Origin: Gambelia wislizenii
Taxonomy: Eukaryota; Chordata; Lepidosauria; Squamata; Crotaphytidae
Length of the DNA stretch: 64,000 bases
Reading direction: 5' to 3'
Assembly (NCBI GenBank): GCA_030847615.1
Contig: JAUMIR010000014.1
Span: forward strand, 13,740,501 to 13,804,500
Shown here one piece after another: positions 19,357 through 30,568 of the stretch (position 1 is the first letter of the stretch; each line of letters begins with the position of its first letter). The notes beneath the pieces were generated by a model. The model saw only the letters and a program-made list of their open reading frames with translations. It did no database searches and had not been told where the DNA came from. The position numbers were made by a program, and so were the translations under genes.

Positions 19357-21570
19357 TTAGTGACTTTTTTGTTGCTGAATTTCATTGGCTAATTCTTCAA
19401 TTGAAGGTTGGTATTTTGTACACTTCAGGCCCAAGCAAGCGCTACTAACTTCATCTGTCAATCTGTTTCTTTTGTTGGTTTTGATATTATTTAACGCTGA
19501 GAATAAGGCCTCACAAAAGTATGTAGAGGGAAAAATTGTGAGTAAAGCCATTGCTATATTTTTCAGGGTGCTAAAAGTGTCTGGTAGTCGGTTCCAGGCA
19601 CTCCAAATTTCCTGTTCGTAGTGGCACTCCTCTTGATTCTCCAAGCGGCGCCTTTCCAGAATCTCAAGCTTTGACCTCAAGTCGACAAACACCTGAGCCC
19701 AGATACTGTCTTGAAATTCTGCAAGTTGCATCTCCACATCATCAATTTGCATCCATTGGAAACCATTTAATTCCAAACTACTGTAGACTACTACATCAGG
19801 ATACTTAATTATTTTCATGGTCTGTTCTAGACTTCTAAATTGACTAAATCTATCACTAAACTGGTCATGTAACGAGTCTAAAACACGCTGGTACTTCATA
19901 TGCAAGAGTTCCATTTCATCTTGTACAACTGCACTGGCCTCAAAATGCTTTGCTACTCGAGGAAAATACTTATAAGTTTTAGTTTCTACATCTCGCTTGA
20001 AAATTTTAACTTTACTTTCAAAAGCTTTTATGTATCCAAACATAACGTCAATACTTTTGCCAAAACCTTGTAACTTTAAATTCAGTTCATTAATATGAAC
20101 AGAGAGATCTGTAAAAAACATCAGGGTGTTGACCCACTTATCATCATTAAGCTGAGGAAAGTTCCCCAGATCCTTATCATCAAGAAATACCTTAATTTCT
20201 TCAAATCACTCCACAAAGTGCTCAAGAACTTTGCCTTGGCTCAGCCATCTTACATTATTGTACATCAGCAGTCCACTGTAGATGGAATCAACCTCCTGTA
20301 AAAGCGCCGAAAATTCTCGCTTGTGAAGTGGATGAGCAGCTATTAAATTAACTATTTTTGTAACAACTGACATTAAGTCGTTTAGGTCGGTGAATCCTGC
20401 CTTGGCACATAAAGCCTCCTGATGGATAATACAATGAAAAGGCACAATTGGATGTCCAATAGCTTCTGTAAACAATTTGACAAATCCGACTTTTCCCCCC
20501 ACCATATTTGGTGCCCCATCTGTTGTCACTGACATCACTTTAGAGATACCAATGCTTAGGTCACAAAATGTTTGTAGAACAACCTTACATATTTCACTTC
20601 CTGCTGTACTTGTTGGCACTGATATTAACTTTATCAATTCTTCTCTCATTTTGAAACCATCAGAATATCGACCAATAATGGCCAACTTAGCCTGGAAAAA
20701 AGACGGTTAAGAGGCGATATGATAGCCCTGTTTAAGTATTTGAAGGGGTGTCACGTTGAGGATGAAGCAAGCTTGTTTTCTGCTGCTCCAGAGACTGGAA
20801 CATGGAGCAATGGATGCAAGCTCCAGGAACAGAGATTCCACCTCAACATTAGGAGGAACTTTTTGACAGTAAGAGCTGTTCGGCAGTGGAACACACTCCC
20901 TCGGAGCGTGGTGGGGTCTCCTTCCTTGGAGGTCTTTAAACAGAGGCTGTATTGCCATCTGTCAGGGATGCTTTGATCAAGATTTCCTGCGTGGCAGGGG
21001 GGTTGGACTGGATGGCCCTCGTGGTCTCTTCCAACTCTGCAATTCTATGATTCTATGATTCTATGTGACATCAGTAGTTTCATCAAGAGAGATCGAAAAA
21101 TATTTACACTTCTTTAGGTCTCTCTCTAATTGATGTTGTAAATTTGTGTTCAGTCTCATTATTCAGTCTTTTATGATATTTCTACTAAGTGGTAACTCAG
21201 ATATTCTCTTAATAATTGCATCTTTATTTTGCATATCATGAAACAGATCTGGTGCACATCTTAGAAGAGTGTCTTTAATAAATTCTCCCTCACTGAGCGC
21301 TTTTCCATGCTGAGCTATAGAGTGAGCAATGCTCAAACTTGCAGCTGTTAAATTTGTAGAGCCTTTCATAAATTTTAGGATGGAATTAGATTGGCTCTTA
21401 TAAAGTTGTAGCTGCCTGGAAATGTATGCCTTCCTTTCATCCTCACTTTTTTCCAAGAGCTGAGAATGATTAGTTTCAAAATGTCTATTTATATTCCATG
21501 TTCTGCTTACGACTGTTTCGTTACATAGAATGCAAAATGATCTGCCATTTTTTTCTATAAAGCCATACAT
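19357..21570 (-). pseudogene. hAT transposase (Charlie/GTF2IRD2-type), broken
   Basis: On the minus strand the protein starts MYGFIEKNGRSFCILC, with a BED-like zinc finger (C-x2-C ... H-x4-H within CILCNETVV...NRHFETNH). After a stop (near 21160) and frame loss comes SISLDETTDV with the first catalytic Asp. The CR1 then interrupts, and AIIGRYSDGFK, VTTDGAPNMVGG (second Asp) and LMYNNVRWLSQGKVLEHFVE follow. A TGA comes at 20206-20208, then MFFTDLSVHINELNLKLQ, and the C-terminal hAT dimerisation region (FCEALFSALNNIKTNKRNRL) ends at 19357. It resembles vertebrate hAT-Charlie proteins related to domesticated GTF2IRD2/ZBED-type genes. Breaks: the N-terminal stop, the CR1 and the TGA. Confidence 0.9.
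20688..21065 (+). mobile_element. CR1 LINE 3' fragment nested in hAT transposase
   Basis: The 5'-truncated CR1 starts at TTAGCCTGG, which is also the hAT sequence at that point, so the 5' junction shows about 9 bases of microhomology. An 85-codon frame (20719-20976) gives [20 protein letters not shown] to FKQRLYCHLSGML. ATTCTATG repeats end at 21065, where the hAT frame resumes with TGACATCAGTAG. Confidence 0.93.
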
Positions 21571-22479
21571 CTCGGTCCATGTCTCTTGAAAGGGTCAGCC
21601 ACTGCTACTACCACTTCATTTACTTAACCTTAGTTTTTTATTTTTGGGATTCTCCATCAGGAGGGCAGTGACAGAAGATAGAATTATATGCACTTGTTAG
21701 GCCTGCAGGTAATTAGGGATTAACTAGCCTTATTAGCCACAAAATGGTGTATGTAACTATCTTTTAGGAAAGGGCAGGGTTAATAAGCAAAAATAGGGTT
21801 AATAAGGATGCACAACAGTAATAATGGTGAAATGGAGTCTGCACTATGGAGCAAGATACTGTTCCTTATGTGAATAACAACGGCTGCCACTAATGGCAGA
21901 AAACGGCACCCATACCATGCCACAGGCCCTCTCCTCTCCCAGACTTCCCTCACTTATCTCAGCAATGATCTCACTTTTCCCACTTAGCTTAGCAATGCGC
22001 AGGGAGGGCAGGGGTGGTGGTGTCCGAGGTAGTGTCCAAAGTGCTGCTGGGGCCGAACTGGAGGCTTTGCACCGGGGCTGGCCTATTTATATTGGCCCCG
22101 TCGCCAGCCACCGCATCATCCAGCTGCGCCGGAAATGCAGCCAGATGGCCCTCCCCTCTGTTCCAGGCAGCCAATTGGGGCACAGCTGACCAGCCCCGAT
22201 TGGCTCCCTTTTTCCCACCTTCCCCCCAGCAGCCAAGGCTGCCAGGAAGAAGAAGGCCAAAATGGCAGCCTCCTTGGAAGGGAGGGTGCTTTCTGGTTAG
22301 CCTCCTCCCTCCAGCCCCTCACCTCCAACCCCTCCCCTCCAGCAACCAGCCAGCCACTCTCCCTTACCAAAGCCACAATTGATCACGGCTTTGGAAATAG
22401 AGGGTGCTGGCTGGAAAGGCTCCCCGCTCCAACCACTCCCCTCCAGCCCCTCCCCTCCAGCCTCCAGCCACCCTCCGTG

Positions 22480-22800
22480 ACTGAGCCATGGAGAAGACCC
22501 CTCCCATTCAGCCAAGCTGCACAGGGGGGGTGAGAGCATCGCTGGCTGGGAAACATCCCAGCCAGCAAGCTTTTACCCCCCTGTCCAGCCTCGCTGAAAG
22601 GGAGGGGTGTTCTCCATGACTGAGTCACAGAGAACACCCTTCCCTTTCAGTGAGGCTGCACAGGGGGAGGGGTGAGAACATCGCTTGCTGGGAAAGGTCC
22701 CAGCCAGTGAGCTTGTACCCCCCTGTCCAGCCTCGCTGAAAGGGAGGGGTGAGTCATGGAGAACACCCCTCCCTTTCAGCGAGGCTGCACAGGGGGGGGG
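22480..22800. repeat. Tandem palindromic repeats in hAT subterminal region
   Basis: Two tandem units of about 141 bases each end in a palindrome. The first has arms 22586-22614 and 22630-22658 (27 of 29 match). The second has arms 22728-22750 and 22765-22787 (23 of 23). Additional CAGCCAGC/GCTGGCTG inverted pairs precede each. hAT transposases often bind subterminal repeats, but the length and symmetry here are unusual. Many overlapping open frames on both strands (22.0-23.0 kb) are repeat artefacts. Confidence 0.85.
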
Positions 22801-23179
22801 AGAGCATCGCTGGCCAGATGGGAGGGCTGGATAGGAGGGGTTTTCTGAATGGGAGGGCTTTTCCCTCTTCCAGCCCCTCCTCTCCAGCAACCAGCCACCC
22901 TCCTTTCCCAAAGCTGCAATCGCAGCTTTTGGAATGGTGGGTGCTGGCTGGAAAGCCTCCTCCCAGTGATGACCGGGGCTTCGTAACCCAGCCCGCCACT
23001 TTCATTCTTTCCTCCGCCTCCCTAAAATGGCGACCAGGGCTTTGAAGCCCTCATCGCCACTTTAGGGAGGGTGGTGAGGGGGAGGGGGAGGGGGAGCGAC
23101 CTAGCCGCGTGTCGCCACTGACGGCTACGTGTGTCAGTGGTGACACGCGTGTCATAGGTTCGCCATCACCATCCTAGGC

Positions 23180-23965
23180 AATGGTTTCTGAATTCTTGAG
23201 AACTCTGGCATGCCCCTGCAGCTTAAAGTACTGGGCATAGGTGGAAGGAAGAAGCTGAAGTAGAACAGGATGGAATCCTGTTGGTTTCTTAGGCATGCAT
23301 AAGTTTCCCTGCAGAAGCAGTTGGACTTCTTTTGTGTGTGTGTGGTCTCATTCGGAATGTCTGTGTTTGGCTCAATGTTGTAGAAGCAGAGTTGTCTATG
23401 GATGTGCATAGTGCATGGCTGTGCCTTGTGCATTCTACATGGATGCATATTTGGATGTGCATTCAGTTCCACATATGGTGTTTTGGTTCAGTTGCACAAT
23501 GTTGCCATCCAGAGCAAGGGCTGTGTAACACCATTAGGCCACAATCCAATATCCCTTCTGTCAGGATATTCCATGGATTCTGGGTATTAGAGTAGATTCC
23601 ATGGACTATCCTGACATGAATTTGGTTCCTGCCTGGGCCTCTTTGTCTCTGGACTGCAGCCACCCCGCCTTTTGGCCTGGGAATGCTTTCCCTCTGGAGA
23701 CTTCAAGGCTGCAGCACCTGGATGCAGGCTCTCCTCCCACTGCCCTCTCTACATGCCATTCTCATGCTGTAAGGGTTTATCTATTGCCTGTGTTGTGTTA
23801 CTTTCAGTTCTGACTTTGTTCCATGTTACTAGCACACATTTCCTTTTGCTCAATAAAGAAATATTGTTGAGTTATAGTGACTGTTTCTGATGCATCACAC
23901 TTTCAGTGCTGCATAAATACCTGCATGGAGAGCTATGCTATGCTGAGCCATATACAAACCCTTAA
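23180..23965. other. No gene seen; possible retro-copy 3' end
   Basis: At 23848-23854 a CAATAAAG poly(A)-type signal follows a T-rich stretch. It is reminiscent of an LTR R region or a processed sequence end, but no companion element was found. Open frames are 87 codons or fewer and unconvincing. Confidence 0.4.
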
Positions 23966-23967
23966 CC

Positions 23968-24186
23968 CCTGAAGCCATCCTACATTACTGTTCTGTGGTT
24001 TAGGATGAGAAGGCAGGAGCGTATATGTGTCTCACTACATCCCCATAGCCAGACATGCAATGATTGTAGCAGCACTGAGAACTCCAAGCTCAACATTGCA
24101 GCTGGCTATGGGGATGTAGCCAGACAAGTCTCTGATCCTGCCTGCTCACCATAAAGCGTGGAATGGCCATGCAGGGCTGCTTCAGG
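23968..24186. repeat. Foldback repeat of about 219 bp
   Basis: The outer ends CCTGAAGC and GCTTCAGG and the perfect inner arms CTACATCCCCATAGCCAG (24036-24053) and its mirror (24102-24119) belong to one long imperfect inverted repeat. The two halves align along about 85 bases. It is probably a hairpin-type MITE. The target duplication is not evident. Confidence 0.75.
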
Positions 24187-24410
24187 AGCTTTGCAGTAAG
24201 TTGAGGGGGTTGGGTGCTGTGGAGGAAGGAAGTGCCTGAAAAAGGACATCCACACATAGAAGGGACAGTTATGCATGCCTATGTCCCTAATAGAATCCTG
24301 GTTATTATGTGTAGCTCTGCATGTGGAGAGTTATGCTGTTCAACTCCAAAGTAGGATCTTTTCTATTGTTACCTCCAACAAGTTACCAGTTTTGGTAGAG
24401 AGACTATGGG

Positions 24411-24925
24411 GTTGTCTAGACAGTGAAAAATATCCCCATGAGATTCATGGGGAATTCCATCCATCTTAATGAGATCCTATGTTGAATCGTGGTTTTCAGA
24501 ACGAGGGGGGACAAAACCCACAAAAAATACATGTTTCAAAACTTTGGGAGATTTACAATTTTAAAAAAAAACTGCTGGGGAAATGTGCACTCCCACTCGT
24601 TAGGAAAACCAAACATCACATTGCAGTGCAGTTCCGAAGCAGATAGCTGATTGGTCAGACATGCACAGTGGGTGGAGATTGTTAACAAGGCAGCACCCAG
24701 AACCATCATGTTGGATTTTCACCCTAGAAATCATGTGCTGAAGCAATGAAATAGGCTTCCTTTTTTTGTTCATTTAAGCAGATCATTCTTCTGCACCTTG
24801 GATTTAGTTAAAAAAAATACTGTTTGGTGGCAGCAACTTGGGGAGAATAAAACCGTGAGTAATTCACTCATGCCCACCATCTTGATTTGCTAGCATACCC
24901 ATTCAAACAGCAAACACAGATATTT
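24411..24925 (+). mobile_element. MITE-like repeat, relative of 41907-42530
   Basis: It starts GGTTGTCTAGACAGTGAAAA, shares TGTTGGATTTTCACC about 300 bases in, and further on GTAATTCACTCATGCCCACC followed by ATCTTGA. In the copy at 41907-42530 the corresponding blocks occur in reverse order on the opposite strand. No coding capacity. The right end is approximate. Confidence 0.6.
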
Positions 24926-25905
24926 TAGCAGACTAGCAATCATGGGGGAAAACGTGAAGACAAATGAAAGCTGCTATGAATTGGCGTTACTGCGCACCAA
25001 GCCACATTTTATTCCATTGTATAGATGGGTCCTACTTTTCAAAAGCAACTGAATGTGTTGGAATGGCAAACATTTTGAAGGACATTTTAAGAAGCATTTT
25101 GATAGACTTTTTTCAGCTGTTACTGTCTTAAGTAATAATGTTTGGACTGAACAGTGGGTGGGAGTAGAAAGTAGAAAAGATCAATGGCAAAACTCAAATT
25201 CCTAGGCTGTTAAATACCACAGCAGGAATTCATTATTGCAGTTACAAATGTGTAATCTAGATTTATGAATTCATAACTGATTTGTATTCACAATCACTAT
25301 TTATTCAGCAGTGTAGGGAATATGCAGGTATTGTAAAGGTCCCACAATTCTGCCTTATCAGACAGCAGCAGCCACAAGCAACAGGGGTCTGTTGCCCTGT
25401 TGATTAGGAAACAGCCAACTGACATTTCCACACCCCTCCTGTGAGTGATGTCCAGTGTGAGGGGGGATTGTCACAGGGACCCTGATTCTCATTGTTACAT
25501 CAGAGATCACTCATGGGAGAGGGCTGCAAATGTCAGCTGTGTCCTGGTCAGCTGAAAAAACAGACCTCCCCCCTTACTTTCAGTGGCTGTGCCTGGTAAG
25601 GGAAGATTGTGGAGGCTGGGCCAGGAGATGCTGCTTAACTACTTGACTAATTAGTGCAATTAGAAGTCTGTCCCATACTTTTAAGGACAGGCTTTGTCCA
25701 TCTTTCACTTTCCAAATTTGCCTACAAATCACATCAGCCCCCTCCTGCAATCAAACTGTGTGATTTGAGGAAGGCAACTTAAAATTCTCCAAAGATTGAA
25801 GCAACTGAGAACAAAATGTGTTGATTGTGGGCAACATTGTCAGCAAAACCATTATATACCATATTCAGTCTTATGGTTTCATGGTGGGAATAGTAAGGCA
25901 TCAAT
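24926..25905. other. No gene seen
   Basis: AT-rich unassigned sequence without a long frame or repeat. Confidence 0.4.
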
Positions 25906-25909
25906 TTGG

Positions 25910-26112
25910 ATTCTGTGTGCCTTCAAATAGTTTCTGACTTGGGGTGACCCTAAGGGGTCTGGTGTTTTGGCAAGATTTGTTCAGAAGAGGGTTGCCCTTG
26001 TCTTCCTCTGAGGATGAGAGAATGGGACTTGGGTGGGTTTCATGACTGAGTGGGAATTTGAACCTTGGACTCCAGAGCAACATTCAACATTCAGGCCACT
26101 ATGCCACAGGAC
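25910..26112 (-). mobile_element. tRNA-headed SINE, antisense
   Basis: On the minus strand: GTGGCATAGTGGCCTGAATG (A-box region), then CCAAGGTTCAAATTCCC (B box, near 26052-26068), a body with CCCATTCTCTC and CTGAACAAATCTTGCC, and a tail GGTCACCCCAAGTCAG...GAAGGCACACA. Same family as the copies near 6.1 and 8.4 kb. Confidence 0.75.
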
Positions 26113-26239
26113 TTACATTTTTGTAAATAGTCTTATGCATGTGCAAAATTGCATCAAATAGTTTCACAACATCCATATTCATCTGGTGGCTGCCAAGATG
26201 TTACAGCAGATGAGCATCCATTGTGCAATGGTGGAACGA

Positions 26240-26320
26240 ATGCTTTAGTTCTGTCTTTCTGCATGGCAGGGGATTGGACTAGGTGGCCCTTGTGATCCTT
26301 TCCAACTCTATTATTCTATG
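26240..26320 (+). mobile_element. CR1 extreme 3' end fragment
   Basis: It has CTGCATGGCAGGGGATTGGA, then TTTCCAACTCTATTATTCTATGG. Only about 80 bases of 3' UTR remain, with a single ATTCTATG repeat. Confidence 0.75.
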
Positions 26321-26859
26321 GCCCTAAGATTTAAGGTGGGGTGGCAACTGTGGGTGGGTAGGGTGATGTCCCCCATGAGGGCTACACTCCCTGCAAACAA
26401 CAACAACAACAAGAGCAGCAACAGCAGCAGCCGCCCTTTAGGGGGCATGGGAAGCATTTTCACCATGTTTTAGGACCAGATGAAACCTTTTTTAACAACA
26501 GGAAGTAAGTTGAACTCACTTCTGGTTCATTACCTGTTTTAAAAAAGGCTTTTCCTGGGCCTAAATTGGTCCAGAGGGGCCCAGAACATGGCCAAAATGC
26601 CCCCATGCCCTCCAGAGAACATTTTGAGACTATTTTTTATTATTATGATTTCTGAGGGGCCACAGGACACCAAACATAGGGGAAATGCATTCCATGCCCA
26701 TGGAGGCCATTTTGGAGCCTAGAATTGACTCTTGTGGGCACTGAAGTCCATCAAAATATGACCCCAGCGGTTGCATGCAGCCACACTTTGTCCATTCCTG
26801 CTTTAAGGCAAGGGTTTGTTGTTATTTGCCTTCAAGGCTACCTAAACATTGACTCATTG
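26321..26859. other. No gene seen; CAA/CAG run
   Basis: A short (CAA)n/(CAG)n stretch lies at about 26396-26432. Otherwise unassigned. Confidence 0.4.
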
Positions 26860-28099
26860 AGAGCTGAAGAGGCCAGATGGCTGAAGAGGTGCAGAAAAGG
26901 TCGTGGCTGGGGGAGGCCTAGGATAGTCACTCATTGGATTGAATGGTGGCATTGTTGGCTGCCTGCCTAGCCCCCCTCCACCCCTGGGGGTAGTCGAGCA
27001 GCCCGGAGGCCACAGCAGTGATTGGCAGGCGGTCTGATGGTGGGTGATGCCGGGAGACTTGGTGGCTGCGAGGCAATGGCACCTGGAGGCTTTGAGAGCC
27101 GGCGGTGAAGGAAAGCAACTGTGGGACAATGGCGGTAAGGGACTGGGGGGGGGGAAGGCAGCTGGGGACAGGGGGTGGCTTGGACTTCCCCCCTCCCTCT
27201 CCCATTCCCATATTTTCCAAACAGGTTTTTGGGCCGCAGGCTGGCAGTCGGAGTTTTAATAAAGCTTGTGGGGTCGGCGGGAGGTTTGGCCCTGGGGAAA
27301 AAAGGAGGGTTCACCTGGACGGGGGGAAGTTTGGTGCTCTGCCAAAGGGGGCTTGGCAGCATGGATCCAGGCCATGCTTTCCCAGGAAGGGAACAATGCA
27401 GCCAGGGACAGCATTGCCGGCCGGGCCAGGGACAAGCATCGGCGCCGGGGGGAGCCTGCCTTTTCTCATTCAATGGAGTGAGCAACACTCTGCAGGGGGG
27501 TGGATTGAACAGTGGGAGGGGCTATGGTGCAGGGGGGGCTGTGGGAGGGGCCTGCTTTCACCGTTTTCCTCCTGTGAGAGGATAATACTGCGTGTGTGGT
27601 GGGAACTAGAGGCCGGCAGAAACAAAGGGCTGGCGCTGCCTTAAGTGGTGGGGTGCCTGCCCCCCCACCAAACCTTCATCAGAAGCTTAGCATGGGGTCC
27701 AGTTGGGTTGCCCAGCCCACCCTCACATGTTGCAAATAAAAACACACATATAAATAATAACAGAGGGGCACGCAGAGCCAAGGTTCAATTACTAATCTAC
27801 ACAACTCAGTACGAAGGGCCTAACACACTTCAGGCCACTACATTAACTGCATTTGGGCCTTTGGAGTGCGCTAGTGGGGCATGCAGCACCAAGGTGCGGT
27901 CATGGCTCCCAGGAAGGCCACACAAAAGAGATGGGACCTGGACACACCGACTCAGCCAGACAATGCCCCCACCAATGGTGGCCCAGGGGCCAGCTCTGGC
28001 CACCAATGCAGCAGGGCTGGCTGAACATCCAGAAGTGTCCACAGACCCTAGCCCCCCATTGAAGCCTTTGTTGCTCCAGCACCAAGCACGGCTGACATC
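26860..28099 (+). other. GC-rich 5' region of the DIRS-like element
   Basis: G-rich sequence with runs of up to nine G. Several overlapping frames (up to 179 codons) have no domain and look compositional. It probably holds the 5' untranslated region and terminal repeat of the DIRS-like element, but I could not find a matching copy near 38.1-38.5 kb. Confidence 0.45.
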
Positions 28100-29263
28100 A
28101 TGGGGGCCTTGTTCATCATGATGCAGTGGTTAGACAGGTTGGACCCCCCCCCACAGCCTGCCGGCAGGGGAGAAACCAACATATCATCCAGTGTGGGCGT
28201 GGCGAGCAGGACGCTTGACACCACCAGTGGCAGTGGGGGCTCTTGCTGTTCACAATCCTGGGGCGGAAGTGACTCCAGAGATTCCAGGTGCTCCAATTCA
28301 CGTGACTCCTCATCTTGGCAGTACAGTGGATCCTGGTGGGGGTGGAACCTGAGAAGGAAGCATCAGAGGTCACGTTGCCGGAGGGGTTCCAAGTCCAGTT
28401 CTGGTTCTTCCTCAGATGAGTCATCAGATGAGGACTACAGAAAATTCAGGTACCGAGAAAAAGGGGCTTCAAACCAGGCTTGCTGGGGTGGGCTTTACAG
28501 TTGCGCAATAGCTGGGCAAACATGGAAGCGGAAAAAAGGAGTGAAGGTAAGAACCCCTCTGGGGGGAGCTGATGGAGGCCAAGTCCAAGGAGGACCCCCC
28601 GGGTGGTCATCTGGACCGTAAGATATGTTCCAAAATTCTACAAGTGTATTATATGTGGACATTTTTTTGCTTGCAACTCCTCCTGGAGAGGAAGTAAGGG
28701 TTCACAGGGGTGACAGAAAGGAAAACGAGAAGTTGAGAGCTGACACAGTGGAATACACCTTTGTCAACTGGCTAGGGGGGTACATGGTCTTCATGGGGGT
28801 GGTGGGCTTGGTCTTCCCAGAGCAGGCTTGGCACCTGATCAACCATCTTCATCAGGTTTTGAAGGTAAGGACACAGGCCGGTGACTCGGCAGCTATTCTG
28901 TATGACATGGAATGCCAGAAGAAGGCCTCCAGGTCAGCCATGCACCAGTGGGAGACCATTGATTATCCAACCTGGCTGGTGGCCATGAGACTGAACAGGA
29001 GGTACAAAGGGGAGGCTTCCTGGGTGCCCAAGAAAAAGGATGGGAAAAAGTTGGTATGTTGGGAGTACAATGGAGGTAAGTGTACCAGATACCGATGCAG
29101 CTTCAATCGCACGTGTGAGAGCTGTGGTGTAGACCGTCCCAAGGCAACATGTTCCAGGAAGGCTGGGGGGAGCCAGTCCTTTTGGAGCAGTTGCTCTTTT
29201 TCATCCAGCAACAGGAAGGAGGCAGGGTCCAGTGGCAGCGCTGGCACAAACAACACAAAGTGA
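28100..29263 (+). pseudogene. DIRS/Ngaro-like gag protein
   Basis: The N-terminal part (28100-28621) is Ser/Arg-rich and low-complexity (SSSGSSSDESSDED). An in-frame TAA at 28619-28621 separates it from 28625-29263 (212 codons), which carries the conserved gag core (VEYTFVNWLGGYMVFMGVV, WHLINHLHQVLK) and a Cys/His cluster (CWEYNGGKCTRYRCSFNRTC then ESCG...C). The latter is the zinc-binding signature of DIRS/Ngaro gag. It would package element RNA. The two parts are in the same frame. Confidence 0.75.
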
Positions 29264-29275
29264 GGTGATACGAAT

Positions 29276-29679
29276 GGCCACTGGGGGAGATCGTATGGCC
29301 CATATGCCTGTAAATTTGGATGCTATGTGACCTTTCCTGGTGGCTTATCCTAAGAGGATGCTGTGGCTCACATAGCCAACGGCTTTGAATTTGGTTTTCG
29401 AATCCCATTTGAAGGTCCAAGGGAGGCATCGGTATTGGGCAATCTAAAACCAGCGGGGCAGTTGCCAGAAGTACTTGCCCGCAAAATTGAAAAGTAGTGG
29501 GAGGCGGGCAGAATTGCCATCCTTCTCCCCGAGCCTCCCATGCCCAACCTGTATATCTCACCTTTGGGCATTATGCCCAAGAAAAGCCTGGGGAAAACTG
29601 CCCGATTCACCACCTGTCCTACCCAAAGGGGGCATTGGTCAACTATGCTATCCCACCAGAGCTATGCACGGTGAGGTAC
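29276..29679 (+). pseudogene. DIRS-like reverse transcriptase, N-terminal part
   Basis: Readable in pieces in more than one frame: GFEFGFRIPFEGPREASVLG, then AGRIAILLPEPPMPNLYISP, LGIMPKKSLG, then HLSYPKGALVNYAIPPELCT and VRYC. At least one stop (after ARKIEK) and one frameshift. The frame is cut at 29680 by the copia LTR. The next surviving RT sequence is at 33626; about 60-70 residues between them are missing. Confidence 0.75.
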
Positions 29680-30309
29680 TGTTGGGAGGTATGAGTCTAA
29701 AATTAAAAATGTATTTATAAAAGCCAGGGATCTAGCTCTTTTAAAAATAAAAAAAAATATCTTCTTTAAAAGTAAAAACCTTTTCTTTCAAATTCAAGCA
29801 AAGTGTCGGAATGCAGACACAGCTCAATTAACATTTAAATGTGTGGTCTCATCACCCAATCAATTAGACTCATTAAAAACAACAAAGAAGTCAGTTTAAA
29901 AATGCATATCAAAAGTTTACTGAAGGTATATCAATCTTAATGTACATATTAAAACAAACTTAAAAGGTTCCTAACTAACTAAGAGGGTTTAGGGTAGGAA
30001 AAGACTCACCCAGCCTTTAAGCGGTGTGGGCTACATGGTGACTTGAAAGAACACACAAAAAAAACAACAACCCATGGCTACAGCCGCATGGAGCTTTGAC
30101 TTAAAAATTAACTTAAACAAAGTGTCATAATATTTAAATTAGGTCATGTGATGAATGACCCATTGCTCCAGTTGGCTGAAATTGCCTAGTGAAAAAGTGA
30201 AGGGGAAGTGGAAGAAACTGATGCATGCAGGGAAAATTCCTAGACTGAACTTAATATGGGATACACAAGATTGTATTGCATTACAATAATGATTTCCCCA
30301 CATACTACA
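29680..30309 (-). repeat. Copia 3' LTR of copy 2, antisense
   Basis: About 630 bases, starting TGTTGGGAGGTATGAG on + and ending CCACATACTACA. It aligns with the LTR of copy 1 over its whole length, including the segment of about 24 bases missing from the copy 1 right LTR. Confidence 0.9.
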
Positions 30310-30367
30310 TTCCCCTTCTCAATCGAAGTGGATTCCATGAACAATCTTCATTTCTTCCCGTAGTCTC

Positions 30368-30521
30368 AGGAAACTGTCCTATTATTGTATAGTATTGTAT
30401 TGTATTAAAAATTGCTTTGTGATGTATTGTATTGTATACTGTATACTGTACTGTGTTATGTTGTACCCCACCCTGATTCTGAGGAGAGAGATGGGTAATA
30501 AATAACTAAGTATTATTATTA

Positions 30522-30562
<41 letters not shown>

Positions 30563-30566
30563 TCTT
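30368..30566 (+). mobile_element. L2-type 3' tail inside copia copy 2
   Basis: TTGTACCCCACCCTGATTCTGAGGAGAGAGATGGGTAATAAATAA, read in parts, followed by an (ATT)n tail of about 55 bases (30510-30565), is an L2-like 3' end. It lies between the copia RNase H sequence GAGTACTGCAACTCAGAAGAA and GACAGTTTCCTGAG, read on the minus strand. About 36 bases of copia at the insertion point (the ILTKPLPK codons) are missing. Confidence 0.75.
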
Positions 30567-30568
30567 CT

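Larger units (their letters stand above)
19043..23171 (-). mobile_element. hAT DNA transposon, complete ends, copy 1
   Basis: The left end CAGTGATGGGCAACC and the right end (minus strand) TGGTGATGGCGAACC form inverted termini. A perfect 8-bp duplication TCCTAGGC flanks them (19035-19042 and 23172-23179), the hAT hallmark. Transposase is antisense at 19357-21570. The promoter-side subterminal region 21600-23171 is GC-rich and full of direct and inverted repeats. A CR1 (20688-21065) is inserted in the gene. Total length is 4129 bases, about 3750 without the CR1. A second copy is at 54403-57944. Confidence 0.95.

Noticed and set aside
22014..23005. Several open frames of 80-132 codons in a GC-rich block
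   Set aside because: They fall in the repeat-filled subterminal region of the hAT element, overlap on both strands and have no domain.
27105..27644. 179-codon frame in a G-rich region, possible CpG island or first exon
   Set aside because: Composition-driven, no domain, and located just upstream of the DIRS-like gag; best taken as the element's 5' region.
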